Below, one piece after another: positions 7,188 to 14,917 of a stretch of DNA of 35,278 bases. Under the pieces are notes generated by a model. That model did not search any database and was not told the origin of the DNA. It saw nothing but the letters and a program-made list of their open reading frames with translations. The stretch's first letter is position 1. Each line of letters opens with the position of its first letter. Made by a program: the position numbers and the translations under genes. The stretch is from a marine gamma proteobacterium HTCC2148 (GTDB taxonomy: Bacteria > Pseudomonadota > Gammaproteobacteria > Pseudomonadales > Halieaceae), in the NCBI GenBank assembly GCA_000156295.1, contig DS999226.1, positions 113,483-148,760 of the forward strand. The letters are read 5' to 3'.

Positions 7188-8732
7188 GTGAGCGATAAAA
7201 ACATTCCGGTACTCATTGGTGCGGGACAAATAACGGATAAGCGCGATCCAGGTGAGGCCGCTACTCCAGTTGAGTTAATGGCTGAGGTAGCCCGGCTCGC
7301 GGCAGATGACGCCGGTCCCGGCGCATCATTGCTCAATTGCGTAGACGCGATTGTAGCAGTCGGCATTACCGTGGATAGTCCCGAGGCCAATAATCCAGCA
7401 AAAGGGATGTACACCAACATTCCTAAAACCGTCAGTAATTTACTGGGCATTGATCCCGCCATCCAGCTGTATTCAGCCACCGGGGGTAATACGCCGCAGA
7501 TGCTGGTGAATAAATTTTCGGAAAAGATTGCTCAAAATGAAGTGTCTACCGTATTACTGACTGGCGCTGAAGCACTCAACACAATGATTGGTCGACTAAA
7601 AAAAGGACTGCCTCTGGATGACTGGTCAGATGATCCCGGAGGCACGCCACAGATCATCGGCGATCAACGCCCTGCAGCCAGTGAGCACGAAATCAGCTTT
7701 GCTATGCAGACCCCCTCCATTACCTATCCGTTATTTGAAAATGCGCTGCGTGGAAAATATGAGTTGAGTTTAGATGAGCATCGCAAAAAATTGGGGGAGC
7801 TTTACTCTCGCTTCAACCGTGTGGCCACGCAAAACCCACTCGCCTGGTTTCCCACGCCCCGCAGTGCGGATGAGATTGCCACTCCCAGTGAACTCAATCG
7901 CTACGTTGGCTTTCCGTATACCAAATATCTTAACTCCATTATTCAGGTGAATCAGGGTGCAGCGGTGATTCTCACTTCAGTCGCCAAGGCCAGAGAGCTT
8001 GGTGTCAGTGAAGATAAAATGGTCTACCTACATGGCTGCGCAGATGCTAACGACATCTGGAATGTTACTGAACGTGTTGATTACCACTCGTCACCAGCCG
8101 TGAGAACCATGGGTAAAAAGGCGTTCGCCATGGCCGGCAAAACAGTCGCCGATATGGACTACTTTGATATTTACAGCTGTTTCCCTTCCGCCGTACAAAT
8201 CGCTTGTGATGAACTGGGCATTGCCCACGATGACCCTCGGGGGCTGACTGTCACTGGCGGATTGCCCTACTTTGGCGGCGCCGGTAACAACTACGTTATG
8301 CACTCAATTGCTCATATGATGAATGTATTGCGCAGCAATCCGGGAACGTTCGGACTGCTCAACGCCAACGGCTGGTTTATAACCAAACATGCACTGGGTA
8401 TTTATTCGACTACGCCTGTCGATAAAGCCTGGAAGCGGGAGGCCCCTGCTGACTACCAACAGCCTATTCTGGAGCAGCTTCACCCGCCGTTCACCGAAGA
8501 CCCACAGGGCGACGCCTGTATAGAAACTTATACAGTGCTCCATGGCAGACAAGGCATCGAGCGCGGACTGATCATTGGTCGACTCGCTGACGGGACAAGG
8601 TTTGTAGCGCAAACGCCCGGTGATGATGAAACTCTGGGCAAACTGATGCAAACCGATGCGCTTGGAATGTCAGGCACAGTAAACAAGGTTGAAGGGGTAA
8701 ACACATTCGTACCCAATTTTGAGAGCGTGTAA
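7188..8732 (+). CDS. Thiolase-like protein type 1 (acetyl-CoA acetyltransferase-like, no active-site Cys)
   Basis: About 514 aa from the GTG at 7188. The frame continues 20 codons upstream to a TTG, but those codons would lie in the predicted leader and read like non-coding sequence, whereas VSDKNIPVLIGAGQITDKR is the family's usual N-terminus. The first about 400 residues are a thiolase fold. Where canonical thiolases have the nucleophilic Cys the sequence is LYSATGGNTPQML (Ser in its place), and the C-terminal catalytic region reads GGLPYFGGAGNNYVMHSI rather than the usual CxG loop. A beta-rich extra domain of about 100 aa follows, matching the type 1 thiolase-like proteins described from mycobacteria. 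Its reaction is not established; it may bind CoA esters without classic thiolysis. Confidence 0.85.
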   Translation: MSDKNIPVLIGAGQITDKRDPGEAATPVELMAEVARLAADDAGPGASLLNCVDAIVAVGITVDSPEANNPAKGMYTNIPKTVSNLLGIDPAIQLYSATGGNTPQMLVNKFSEKIAQNEVSTVLLTGAEALNTMIGRLKKGLPLDDWSDDPGGTPQIIGDQRPAASEHEISFAMQTPSITYPLFENALRGKYELSLDEHRKKLGELYSRFNRVATQNPLAWFPTPRSADEIATPSELNRYVGFPYTKYLNSIIQVNQGAAVILTSVAKARELGVSEDKMVYLHGCADANDIWNVTERVDYHSSPAVRTMGKKAFAMAGKTVADMDYFDIYSCFPSAVQIACDELGIAHDDPRGLTVTGGLPYFGGAGNNYVMHSIAHMMNVLRSNPGTFGLLNANGWFITKHALGIYSTTPVDKAWKREAPADYQQPILEQLHPPFTEDPQGDACIETYTVLHGRQGIERGLIIGRLADGTRFVAQTPGDDETLGKLMQTDALGMSGTVNKVEGVNTFVPNFESV

Positions 8733-8791
8733 TTTTCGGGGCGAACAATGTGAGAGGTCGCTCTATTGAAATATCAACAGACAGCCCAGCA

Positions 8792-8824
8792 ACACCTGCA
8801 AGTTTTCTTAATGCTTGCAGGTGT
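8792..8824. other. Perfect 11-bp stem-loop after the thiolase-like gene
   Basis: ACACCTGCAAG (8792-8802) pairs perfectly with CTTGCAGGTGT (8814-8824) around an 11-nt loop, 60 nt after the thiolase-like stop and 32 nt before the PPOX start. Only a weak T-rich stretch (ACTTTAAATTTT) follows, so it may be an attenuating terminator, an mRNA-stability element or a protein site. Confidence 0.55.
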
Positions 8825-8856
8825 ACTTTAAATTTTAACGAGCAATGGGAACAATT

Positions 8857-9420
8857 ATGACCGAGCAATCTGTAAATTATGATGACGTAAAACGTTATAG
8901 ACTCGACCCGGACAGAGAGCAGGAAATGCTTAAAACGGCCGGCGAATGTACCTTTATTTGGGCAAACAAGGCCGGGCACCCTCTGGGGGTCACCACCGCC
9001 TACGTGCCGGTGGATGGTAAGATCTGGATGACAGCTACCCGTGAGCGTGTTCGCATTAAAGCGATTGCCCGTGACGGTCGTTCGGCAATTGTGGTCTCCA
9101 GCAAAGGCACCCCCATGGGCGGCGGTAAGACAGTCACCTATAAGGGGCACACGGTCATTCACGATGACAAAGAAACCAAGCTCTGGATGTACGGGCTGCT
9201 CGCCGCAGGTATGGCAGTAAAAGGTGCTCAGGACGAGGGTAACGAGTTCACTTCGGGCATTGACCCCGATATGTTCATCCGGTTTCTGGATACCCCTGAG
9301 CGTATAGTGATGGAATTCACTGCAGAAATGTCGATACCTTTTGACGGCGACAAAATGGCACAGGGCACGGCTCAGGCTTATGCTGAGTTCGCCGCGGAAG
9401 ATGAAAGTAGCAAGGGCTAG
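8857..9420 (+). CDS. Pyridoxamine 5'-phosphate oxidase-fold family protein
   Basis: A 187-aa protein from ATG 8857, which has GGGAA 6 nt upstream; an in-frame ATG at 8845 lacks such a site. The N-terminal two-thirds form the split beta-barrel pattern of the PPOX family: CTFIWANKAGHPLGVTTAYV, then GKIWMTATRERVRIKAI, then DGRSAIVVSSKG. This matches the flavin (FMN or F420)-binding branch. Family members reduce or oxidise small molecules or bind flavin or heme, and many are uncharacterised. It follows the thiolase-like gene on the same strand after a stem-loop. A distant relative with the same motif order lies at 14918-15511, so the locus carries two. Cofactor and substrate are unknown. Confidence 0.8.
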   Translation: MTEQSVNYDDVKRYRLDPDREQEMLKTAGECTFIWANKAGHPLGVTTAYVPVDGKIWMTATRERVRIKAIARDGRSAIVVSSKGTPMGGGKTVTYKGHTVIHDDKETKLWMYGLLAAGMAVKGAQDEGNEFTSGIDPDMFIRFLDTPERIVMEFTAEMSIPFDGDKMAQGTAQAYAEFAAEDESSKG

Positions 9421-9563
9421 GCTGTTGCCCCCCATCCTTCTGCGATACCCCATTGCCATATCGTTTGAGGTTCCTGCCTGGCCTGAGTTGCAAAACTGAT
9501 GGACAGTGCAAACCTCATCCGAACTGGCCGACAATTTGCTCGCCCTCAGCAGCGAATCGCGCC

Positions 9564-9569
9564 TATAAT
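9564..9569 (+). promoter_or_regulatory. Perfect -10 box TATAAT ahead of the 161-aa ORF
   Basis: An exact TATAAT ends 40 nt before the ATG at 9610. No good -35 hexamer sits 16-18 bp upstream (the TTGCTC is 22 bp away), so it is a candidate only. Confidence 0.35.
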
Positions 9570-9609
9570 CGGAACACTTTAATTTTACTCAAATACGGTA
9601 GGTTTTTAT

Positions 9610-10095
9610 ATGTCGGCAGTGGCAGTGGCAGTACCCAACTTCGGGGAATTACTCGCACAGTACATTTCTGCAGTCCCAGAAACTGCGGTTCCCGCTTTTC
9701 TCGCGCGGCTGGAACGCACTGCAGCGGACCGCTACAGAATGTGGGCAAAAGCTGTTCCTGAACATGCAGAGGGTCTTTTGACCTGTGCTGCACGGGAAGA
9801 TGATATCGCCGATCGTGCAGAACAAATCTACCCTGCGACGGAAGCCGAACAGATTGCCGCAATGGACAGTGCCATTGTCCCAGCACGGGAGACGTATTAT
9901 CAGGTTTTCGCTAACCTGACAGCTATTGAACAGATGACAATTCAAGCGAAGGCGGAACGCCAGGGCGCAGCAGCCTGGCGGGCTATGATTGCCGCCGAAA
10001 ACGATGCAGCCATTAAGGCAAGCCTGGAAAAGATGGCCTTGATTGAAGAAGCCAGTGCTGACTATTTAGACGCATTGCTCAGCGAGCTGACGTAA
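9610..10095 (+). CDS. Hypothetical helical protein, 161 aa
   Basis: I do not recognise this family. The 161-aa product is rich in Ala and Glu (about residues 60-161 are almost continuous predicted helix) with no signal peptide and no membrane segment. Repeated acidic and basic heptad-like stretches (TEAEQIAAMDSAIVPARE, IQAKAERQGAAAWRAMI, SLEKMALIEEASADYLDAL) suggest a helical bundle. Glutamates sit at several helix positions, so a ferritin-like or DUF-type bundle is conceivable, but no paired ExxH metal motif is visible. It has a TAGG-like ribosome site and an exact TATAAT upstream, with 143 bp before the MFS gene. A 6-bp inverted repeat (GACATA/TATGTC, 10106-10127) follows its stop. It is very likely a real gene; function unknown. 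Confidence 0.7.
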   Translation: MSAVAVAVPNFGELLAQYISAVPETAVPAFLARLERTAADRYRMWAKAVPEHAEGLLTCAAREDDIADRAEQIYPATEAEQIAAMDSAIVPARETYYQVFANLTAIEQMTIQAKAERQGAAAWRAMIAAENDAAIKASLEKMALIEEASADYLDALLSELT

Positions 10096-10238
10096 AGCAA
10101 ATACCGACATAAAATACTCTCTATGTCAGCTCAAAAACAACGTGGGCACAAGCCTGCCGCAGTTACCGTTAAGCGGCGTTCTGGTTTATTGCAATGCACC
10201 CGCGCTACCTAAACTATTGATGTGAGTCTGGAATAATA

Positions 10239-11537
10239 ATGAGTAAATATTATCGATATTACGTGCTCATTATTCTGACCGTAGTCTCGATGGTCAATAT
10301 CATGGATCGGCTGATAATGTCGATCTTGCTGGAAGATATAAAAGCTGAATTTGCGATGACAGATACTCAGCTGGGCTTGCTGGCGGGGTTGGCGTTTGCA
10401 TTATTTTATGCACTGATGAGCATTCCTATAGCGCGCTGGGCCGATGTCTCTAATCGAAAAAATATTTTAGCTGGCGCCTTAATTATTTGGAGCGGAATGA
10501 CTGCTTTGTGCGGAGCAGCCACCGGATTTGTGAGTCTTTTTCTCGCTCGGTTAGGCGTCGGTATCGGAGAAGCTGGTGGCAGCCCGCCAAGCTATTCGAT
10601 AATGGCTGACTATTTCAAACCGAGCGAACGCGCACGGGCGATGGGCATCTATTTCACTGGTGCCGTATTAGGTACTGGTGGAGGGCTAATTGTAGGCGGC
10701 CTGCTTGGCGAATGGCTCGGTTGGCGTATGACTTTTTTCGTCCTGGGTGTACCCGGGGTTTTGCTCGGGGTACTACTGTACTTCACTGTCAAAGAACCGC
10801 CCCGTGGCCGCTATGATACGGGCAATCAGGCCTCAAAGGAGGCCACCGATTTACCGCGCACCCTGAAATCCTTGGCACGTAATAAAGTCTATGTGCGCGT
10901 TAGCATTTCTTTTGCGATGCTCACTATGGTCGGCTATGCGATGGCCATGTGGTTAGCACCTATCATGTTACGAAATTTCGATGTCTCTTTGGGGAAGGTA
11001 GGCCTGTATCTGGGTATCACCTATATCTGCGGCGGCATACCGGGGCCACTGATCGGAGGCTATTTAACCGATTATATGGTCAAGCTCGATTCACGATGGC
11101 GAGCCTGGATACCGGCAATTGCTGTCGTTTGCTCTGTAAGCACCTTTTGGTTTTGTCTATCTGCGGAAAGCCTCTGGGAGTTTCTCGGATTTTTTGCACT
11201 TACTTATGCCATTTTCATGATTCCTCAAGGCGCAAGCATGTCATTGCTGCAATCTTCTGTTGGTTCTGGTGAACGTGCATTGGGAACCTCGTTTGCCTTG
11301 CTGGTCAACAGCATGGTCGGATTGGCCCTAGGCCCCTTACTGATTGGAATATTAAGTGACGCGCTGGCTCCCACCTATGGCGTAAAGTCGCTGAACTACG
11401 CCCTGATGACAGTCTGCGGTATAGCGGCCCTGATCGCCACGCTGTGCTATCTTTGGACTTCCAAGGCAATGCTTGCTGGGCCAGATTTAGATGAGATCAC
11501 AGACAATGCCGTTGAGCAAAGCACTAGCGCCGCGTAA
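10239..11537 (+). CDS. MFS transporter, spinster-like
   Basis: A 432-aa integral membrane protein with about 12 hydrophobic segments. The first helix region has IMDRLIMSILLEDIKAEFAM, and the cytoplasmic loop 2-3 motif A appears as ARWADVSNRKNIL. The RLGVGIGEAGGSPPSYS stretch of helix 4-5 is characteristic of the spinster-like proton-driven transporters frequent next to catabolic genes in proteobacteria. It should move a small organic solute across the inner membrane. It lies between the helical hypothetical and the secreted DUF3604 protein on the same strand; the gap to the latter is about 100 bp, so one transcript is possible. A weak AAGCC/GGCTT hairpin overlaps the stop codon. Direction and substrate are unknown. 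Confidence 0.92.
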   Translation: MSKYYRYYVLIILTVVSMVNIMDRLIMSILLEDIKAEFAMTDTQLGLLAGLAFALFYALMSIPIARWADVSNRKNILAGALIIWSGMTALCGAATGFVSLFLARLGVGIGEAGGSPPSYSIMADYFKPSERARAMGIYFTGAVLGTGGGLIVGGLLGEWLGWRMTFFVLGVPGVLLGVLLYFTVKEPPRGRYDTGNQASKEATDLPRTLKSLARNKVYVRVSISFAMLTMVGYAMAMWLAPIMLRNFDVSLGKVGLYLGITYICGGIPGPLIGGYLTDYMVKLDSRWRAWIPAIAVVCSVSTFWFCLSAESLWEFLGFFALTYAIFMIPQGASMSLLQSSVGSGERALGTSFALLVNSMVGLALGPLLIGILSDALAPTYGVKSLNYALMTVCGIAALIATLCYLWTSKAMLAGPDLDEITDNAVEQSTSAA

Positions 11538-11634
11538 GCCGGTTATAGGCTTCATTCAGCTGTCATGAATCACGTTTAAGGTCGTTTTGAACTTACATAC
11601 TTTTTTCTCAACTACCAATCGGGAAACCTTCACA

Positions 11635-13509
11635 ATGTTAAGTGTATCGACACTCAGAAAAATCACTTCATTCACTGTCTTTTTTTTCGTCTTTTCTGCG
11701 TCATTTACTCAGGCACAAGAGTATTCGACGCCCATCAATGAGGTCAATAAGACGGATGTCTATTGGGGTGACCTGCATGTGCACAGTAATTATTCCCCCG
11801 ACTCTTTCGCCTTCGGCAACACTCGCCTTAATCCTGAAAATGCCATTAAATTTGCAAGGGGTGAACTAGTTACTGCCAATAATGGTATGAGCGTGCAGTT
11901 GCGCAGGCCGCTGGATTTTATATTGGTAGCTGACCACGCGGAGTTTATTGGTGTACTCCCCATGCTGATAAACCGCGACCCGGTTGTTCTGGAAACAGAA
12001 CTAGGACAGCAATGGAGTGACCTGCTGGAAAAATCAGGCGGTGATATAGGCGTCATCATCAATCAGTGGCTGGCTCGCCTGTCCAATCCTGACTATGAGC
12101 AAGAGTTGTCAGAGGAGTTTCGCACCACTATTTGGAAAAAAGCAGCCGGGTTTGCCGAGAGTCAAAATGATCCCGGTGTGTTCACAGCCTTTGTCGGTTA
12201 TGAATGGACGTCGATGGTTCAGGGCAACAACCTTCATCGTGTGGTTTTGTTTCGTGACGACGCTGAAACAGCGACTCAACTCCCTCCCTATTCATCACTC
12301 GATAGCCTGGATCCGGAACAGCTTTGGGCCGCAATGCAGCAGTACGAAACCAAGACGGGCGGAAAAGTGATGTCGATCCCGCACAACGGCAATGTGTCCA
12401 ATGGCCTTATGTTTGCTCTGGAAGACCTGGACGGAAATCCTATTGATTCGGACTATGCAGAGCGTCGTGCTCGCTGGGAGCCTATCTACGAAGTTACGCA
12501 GGTCAAAGGTGACGGAGAGGCCCATCCGTTTCTATCGCCAGACGACGAATTCGCCGACTTCGAAACATGGGACGAGGACAACATTGCGCGCACAGTAGCG
12601 AAAGAAAATTCGATGCTCAAACACGAGTATGCGCGTTCAGCCCTTAAGCTGGGTCTGCAACTGGACAATGAGCTGGGCGTAAACCCTTATCAATTTGGAA
12701 TGATCGGTTCCACAGATTCGCACACGACTTTGTCTACCGCGGACGATAATAATTTTTGGGGCAAATTTCTCGACTCAGAGCCCAATCCCAAGCGATTAAC
12801 TAATGATATGGCAGATATGCTGTGGCAAAACTGGAGACTCGCTGCCTCAGGCTATGCTGGCGTTTGGGCCAGGGAAAACACCCGCGCGGCGCTCTATGAT
12901 TCGCTTGCGCGTAAAGAGGTTTATGCGACCACCGGCCCAAGGATCGCTCTGCGGGTGTTCGGCGGTTGGGAGTTTATAGAAAGTGATATCAACTCACCCC
13001 AACTCGCAGACATTGGCTATACCAAGGGTGTGCCTATGGGTGGGCATTTGTCTTCGGCGCCAGAGGGAGACTCGCCAAAGTTTTTGATCCAGGCATTCAA
13101 GGACCCCGATGGAGCGAATCTTGATCGCGCCCAAGTAGTGAAGGCCTGGCTGAACAAAAACGGTAAACCAGAAGAGCATATTTATGAAGTTGCACTCTCT
13201 GATGGACGCAGCGTTAATGCCAAAACAGGTCTTGCGCCACCAATCACCTCCACTGTTGACGTAGAGCAGGCGAGCTATAGCAACAGCGTTGGAGAGGTCA
13301 GTTTTAGTGTGTTTTGGCAAGACCCCGATTTCGATCCTCTACAACATGCTCTTTATTACGTCAGAGTCATAGAAATCCCGACACCGCGGTGGACAGCCTA
13401 TGATGCCAAATACTTTAATCTTGACCCGCCGAAAAATATTCCAATGATCACCCAGGAACGTGTTTACAGCTCGCCAATATGGTACGACCCAAAAGGCGGC
13501 ACAGACTGA
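11635..13509 (+). CDS. Secreted DUF3604 (PHP-like) protein
   Basis: About 624 aa from ATG 11635; the frame reaches a TTG at 11587, but the ATG gives a clean signal peptide (LRKITSFTVFFFVFSASFTQA, cut before QEY). The mature N-terminus carries WGDLHVHSNYSPDS, an HxH metal motif of PHP-type phosphoesterases, and VADHAEFIGV, and further in GSTDSHTTLS, which supply the remaining metal ligands. These are hallmarks of DUF3604, a large family of exported probable metal-dependent hydrolases without a firm activity. The length fits the family. It follows the MFS transporter, suggesting export or uptake around the same compound. It has no lipobox. Function beyond metal-dependent hydrolysis is inference. 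Confidence 0.88.
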   Translation: MLSVSTLRKITSFTVFFFVFSASFTQAQEYSTPINEVNKTDVYWGDLHVHSNYSPDSFAFGNTRLNPENAIKFARGELVTANNGMSVQLRRPLDFILVADHAEFIGVLPMLINRDPVVLETELGQQWSDLLEKSGGDIGVIINQWLARLSNPDYEQELSEEFRTTIWKKAAGFAESQNDPGVFTAFVGYEWTSMVQGNNLHRVVLFRDDAETATQLPPYSSLDSLDPEQLWAAMQQYETKTGGKVMSIPHNGNVSNGLMFALEDLDGNPIDSDYAERRARWEPIYEVTQVKGDGEAHPFLSPDDEFADFETWDEDNIARTVAKENSMLKHEYARSALKLGLQLDNELGVNPYQFGMIGSTDSHTTLSTADDNNFWGKFLDSEPNPKRLTNDMADMLWQNWRLAASGYAGVWARENTRAALYDSLARKEVYATTGPRIALRVFGGWEFIESDINSPQLADIGYTKGVPMGGHLSSAPEGDSPKFLIQAFKDPDGANLDRAQVVKAWLNKNGKPEEHIYEVALSDGRSVNAKTGLAPPITSTVDVEQASYSNSVGEVSFSVFWQDPDFDPLQHALYYVRVIEIPTPRWTAYDAKYFNLDPPKNIPMITQERVYSSPIWYDPKGGTD

Positions 13510-13514
13510 GCTGA

Positions 13515-13536
13515 TGTGAGTATTGAAGAGCTCACA
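13515..13536. other. Small stem-loop between convergent genes
   Basis: TGTGAG (13515-13520) pairs with CTCACA (13531-13536) around a 10-nt loop in the 38-bp gap between the convergent DUF3604 and NADP oxidoreductase genes. It may serve as a weak terminator; there is no T-run. Confidence 0.3.
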
Positions 13537-13547
13537 GTGGGTGTCGG

Positions 13548-14567
13548 TTAAGACGCAGCGACTTTGACTACAGCCTTACCGAAGTTTTTCCCGGCAAACA
13601 TATCACTGAACGCAATACCGCACTGATCCACGCCGTGGTACATATGCTCATGCGCCTTTAGTTCGCCGGAAGCCAGCCACTGCGCCAATTGCGACCTCGC
13701 TTCGGGGTAACGCTCTAATTGAAAATGAGTCATGAAACCCTGCAGAGTGACGCACTGTGCTACTAACTGAAACAAGTTAGACGGCCCGCCTCCCCCACTT
13801 TTTTGCGCAGTGTAATCGGCCACCGCGCCGCAGAAAGGAATACGCGCACCGTGGGCAATATGCTCCAGAATGGTCTCCAGCAATAAGCCACCTACATTGT
13901 CAAAATAGACGTCAATCCCATCTGGACAGTGTTGTGCAATCAACTCCGATAAATTGTCAGCCTTATAGTTAAGGCCGACATCGTAACCAAGCTCATTGAC
14001 CAACCGTTGACACTTCTCGTCACTACCTGCCAGACCAATGACACGAGCGCCCATGATCTTGGCAATTTGCCCGGCCACAGAACCAACGGCTCCGCCGGCC
14101 GCAGAAACAACCACGGTGTCGCCAGGTTTAGGTTGACCAATGTCGACTAAGCCAAAATACCCGGACATACCCGTATCGCCCAGCACTCCCAGATGATAGC
14201 TAAGGGGTAATTGATGTTCGTTGTCGACCTCTACCCACCAGTCGCCCTCGTTTACCACTGAAAACTCTTCCCAAGCTAGACGCGCCATCAAGAGGCATCC
14301 CACTTCAATACCGGAATTTCTGGATTCAATCACTTCACCTAAAATCAGGCCCATAACCGCTTTACCCAATGGCATGGCGGGTAATACTTCGTCACCGGAG
14401 TCTTCATCCATCCAGTTGCGAAAGCCTGCATCCAGCGAAATATAAAGATTTTTTACCAGGGCCTGGCCGTCTTCCAAAGGCACTGTTTCCGTCTCTACAA
14501 CAGCAAAATCGTTGGCTTTAGGTGCCCCTTCAGGCCTTTGGGCCAACACGACCTGGGTGTTCTTCAT
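13548..14567 (-). CDS. Second zinc-free NADP-dependent MDR oxidoreductase
   Basis: A 339-aa protein of the same family as the gene at 177-1184. It shares the substrate-lid region (FRNWMDEDSGDEVLP against AMKGWMENRADYVSP), the dinucleotide loop VSAAGGAVGSVAGQIAKI, the GSDEKCQRLVNELGYD run and YFDNVGGLLL. It lacks zinc cysteines. The upstream frame allows a GTG at 14582, but the ATG at 14567 is preferred because GGAG of CTGGAGAAT lies 6-9 nt ahead of it. It reduces activated C=C bonds by family expectation. It stands alone on the minus strand, convergent with DUF3604 and divergent from a PPOX gene. Its leader holds a 14-bp palindrome right next to the ribosome site. Confidence 0.88.
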   Translation of the reverse strand: MKNTQVVLAQRPEGAPKANDFAVVETETVPLEDGQALVKNLYISLDAGFRNWMDEDSGDEVLPAMPLGKAVMGLILGEVIESRNSGIEVGCLLMARLAWEEFSVVNEGDWWVEVDNEHQLPLSYHLGVLGDTGMSGYFGLVDIGQPKPGDTVVVSAAGGAVGSVAGQIAKIMGARVIGLAGSDEKCQRLVNELGYDVGLNYKADNLSELIAQHCPDGIDVYFDNVGGLLLETILEHIAHGARIPFCGAVADYTAQKSGGGGPSNLFQLVAQCVTLQGFMTHFQLERYPEARSQLAQWLASGELKAHEHMYHGVDQCGIAFSDMFAGKNFGKAVVKVAAS

Positions 14568-14577
14568 ATATTCTCCA

Positions 14578-14591
14578 GTCACTGCAGTGAC
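14578..14591. promoter_or_regulatory. 14-bp perfect palindrome next to a ribosome site
   Basis: GTCACTGCAGTGAC is self-complementary over all 14 bases and abuts the CTGGAGAA ribosome site of the minus-strand NADP oxidoreductase. It may be an operator, or a 5-bp RNA hairpin close to the start codon. Confidence 0.45.
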
Positions 14592-14598
14592 GTGTTAT

Positions 14599-14616
14599 TA
14601 CAGATGCAAATCTGTA
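14599..14616 (-). other. 7-bp hairpin in the oxidoreductase leader
   Basis: TACAGAT (14599-14605) and ATCTGTA (14610-14616) pair perfectly around a 4-nt loop. It sits 8 bp from the 14-bp palindrome and upstream of the minus-strand oxidoreductase, forming a second hairpin in its leader. Confidence 0.45.
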
Positions 14617-14644
14617 CCTGCGGATATCTTAGTCCGTTAGGCAC

Positions 14645-14664
14645 TATACAACGGGGTATACAAC
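14645..14664. repeat. Tandem TATACAAC direct repeat
   Basis: TATACAAC occurs at 14645-14652 and again at 14657-14664, separated by GGGG, giving a 12-bp period close to one helical turn. Such spacing suits cooperative regulator binding in the divergent gap. Confidence 0.35.
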
Positions 14665-14725
14665 AAAACACTTAAACGAGCGTCATTACTTCATTTTTTG
14701 TCCCTCGCAGATTGCAATCAACGCA

Positions 14726-14753
14726 TAACGCTAATTGACAGTAGTTAGCGTTA
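14726..14753. promoter_or_regulatory. 9-bp inverted repeat enclosing TTGACA
   Basis: TAACGCTAA (14726-14734) and TTAGCGTTA (14745-14753) are perfect inverted repeats around a 10-bp spacer that begins with the consensus -35 hexamer TTGACA (14735-14740) reading toward the PPOX gene. A -10 at 17-18 bp is poor. An exact 10-bp palindrome GATTGCAATC lies just upstream (14710-14719). Confidence 0.45.
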
Positions 14754-14917
14754 GTAAACAGATTCTGGATGATATAAAGTTGCTGCAACTATAAAAAAGC
14801 CAATCAGCTTAAGCAGTCAGGAAGCCTCCGCAAACAACAGCATAACGACTTTTTCGAAATAATTTCACGGCTTTGGCGATACCCGTCAAAACGTCAGTCG
14901 CAAGCAAGGAAAATAAT

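Larger units (their letters stand above)
14583..14917. other. Palindrome-rich divergent intergenic region
   Basis: This 335-bp gap separates the minus-strand NADP oxidoreductase from the plus-strand PPOX gene. It contains the hairpin at 14599, the tandem repeat at 14645, the palindrome at 14710 and the inverted repeat at 14726, listed separately where informative. I see no ORF with a ribosome site before the PPOX start. Confidence 0.6.

Noticed and set aside
8572-9534. 320-codon minus-strand ORF across the PPOX gene
   Set aside because: It is antisense to the PPOX gene, has no family motifs and no ribosome site; a shadow frame.
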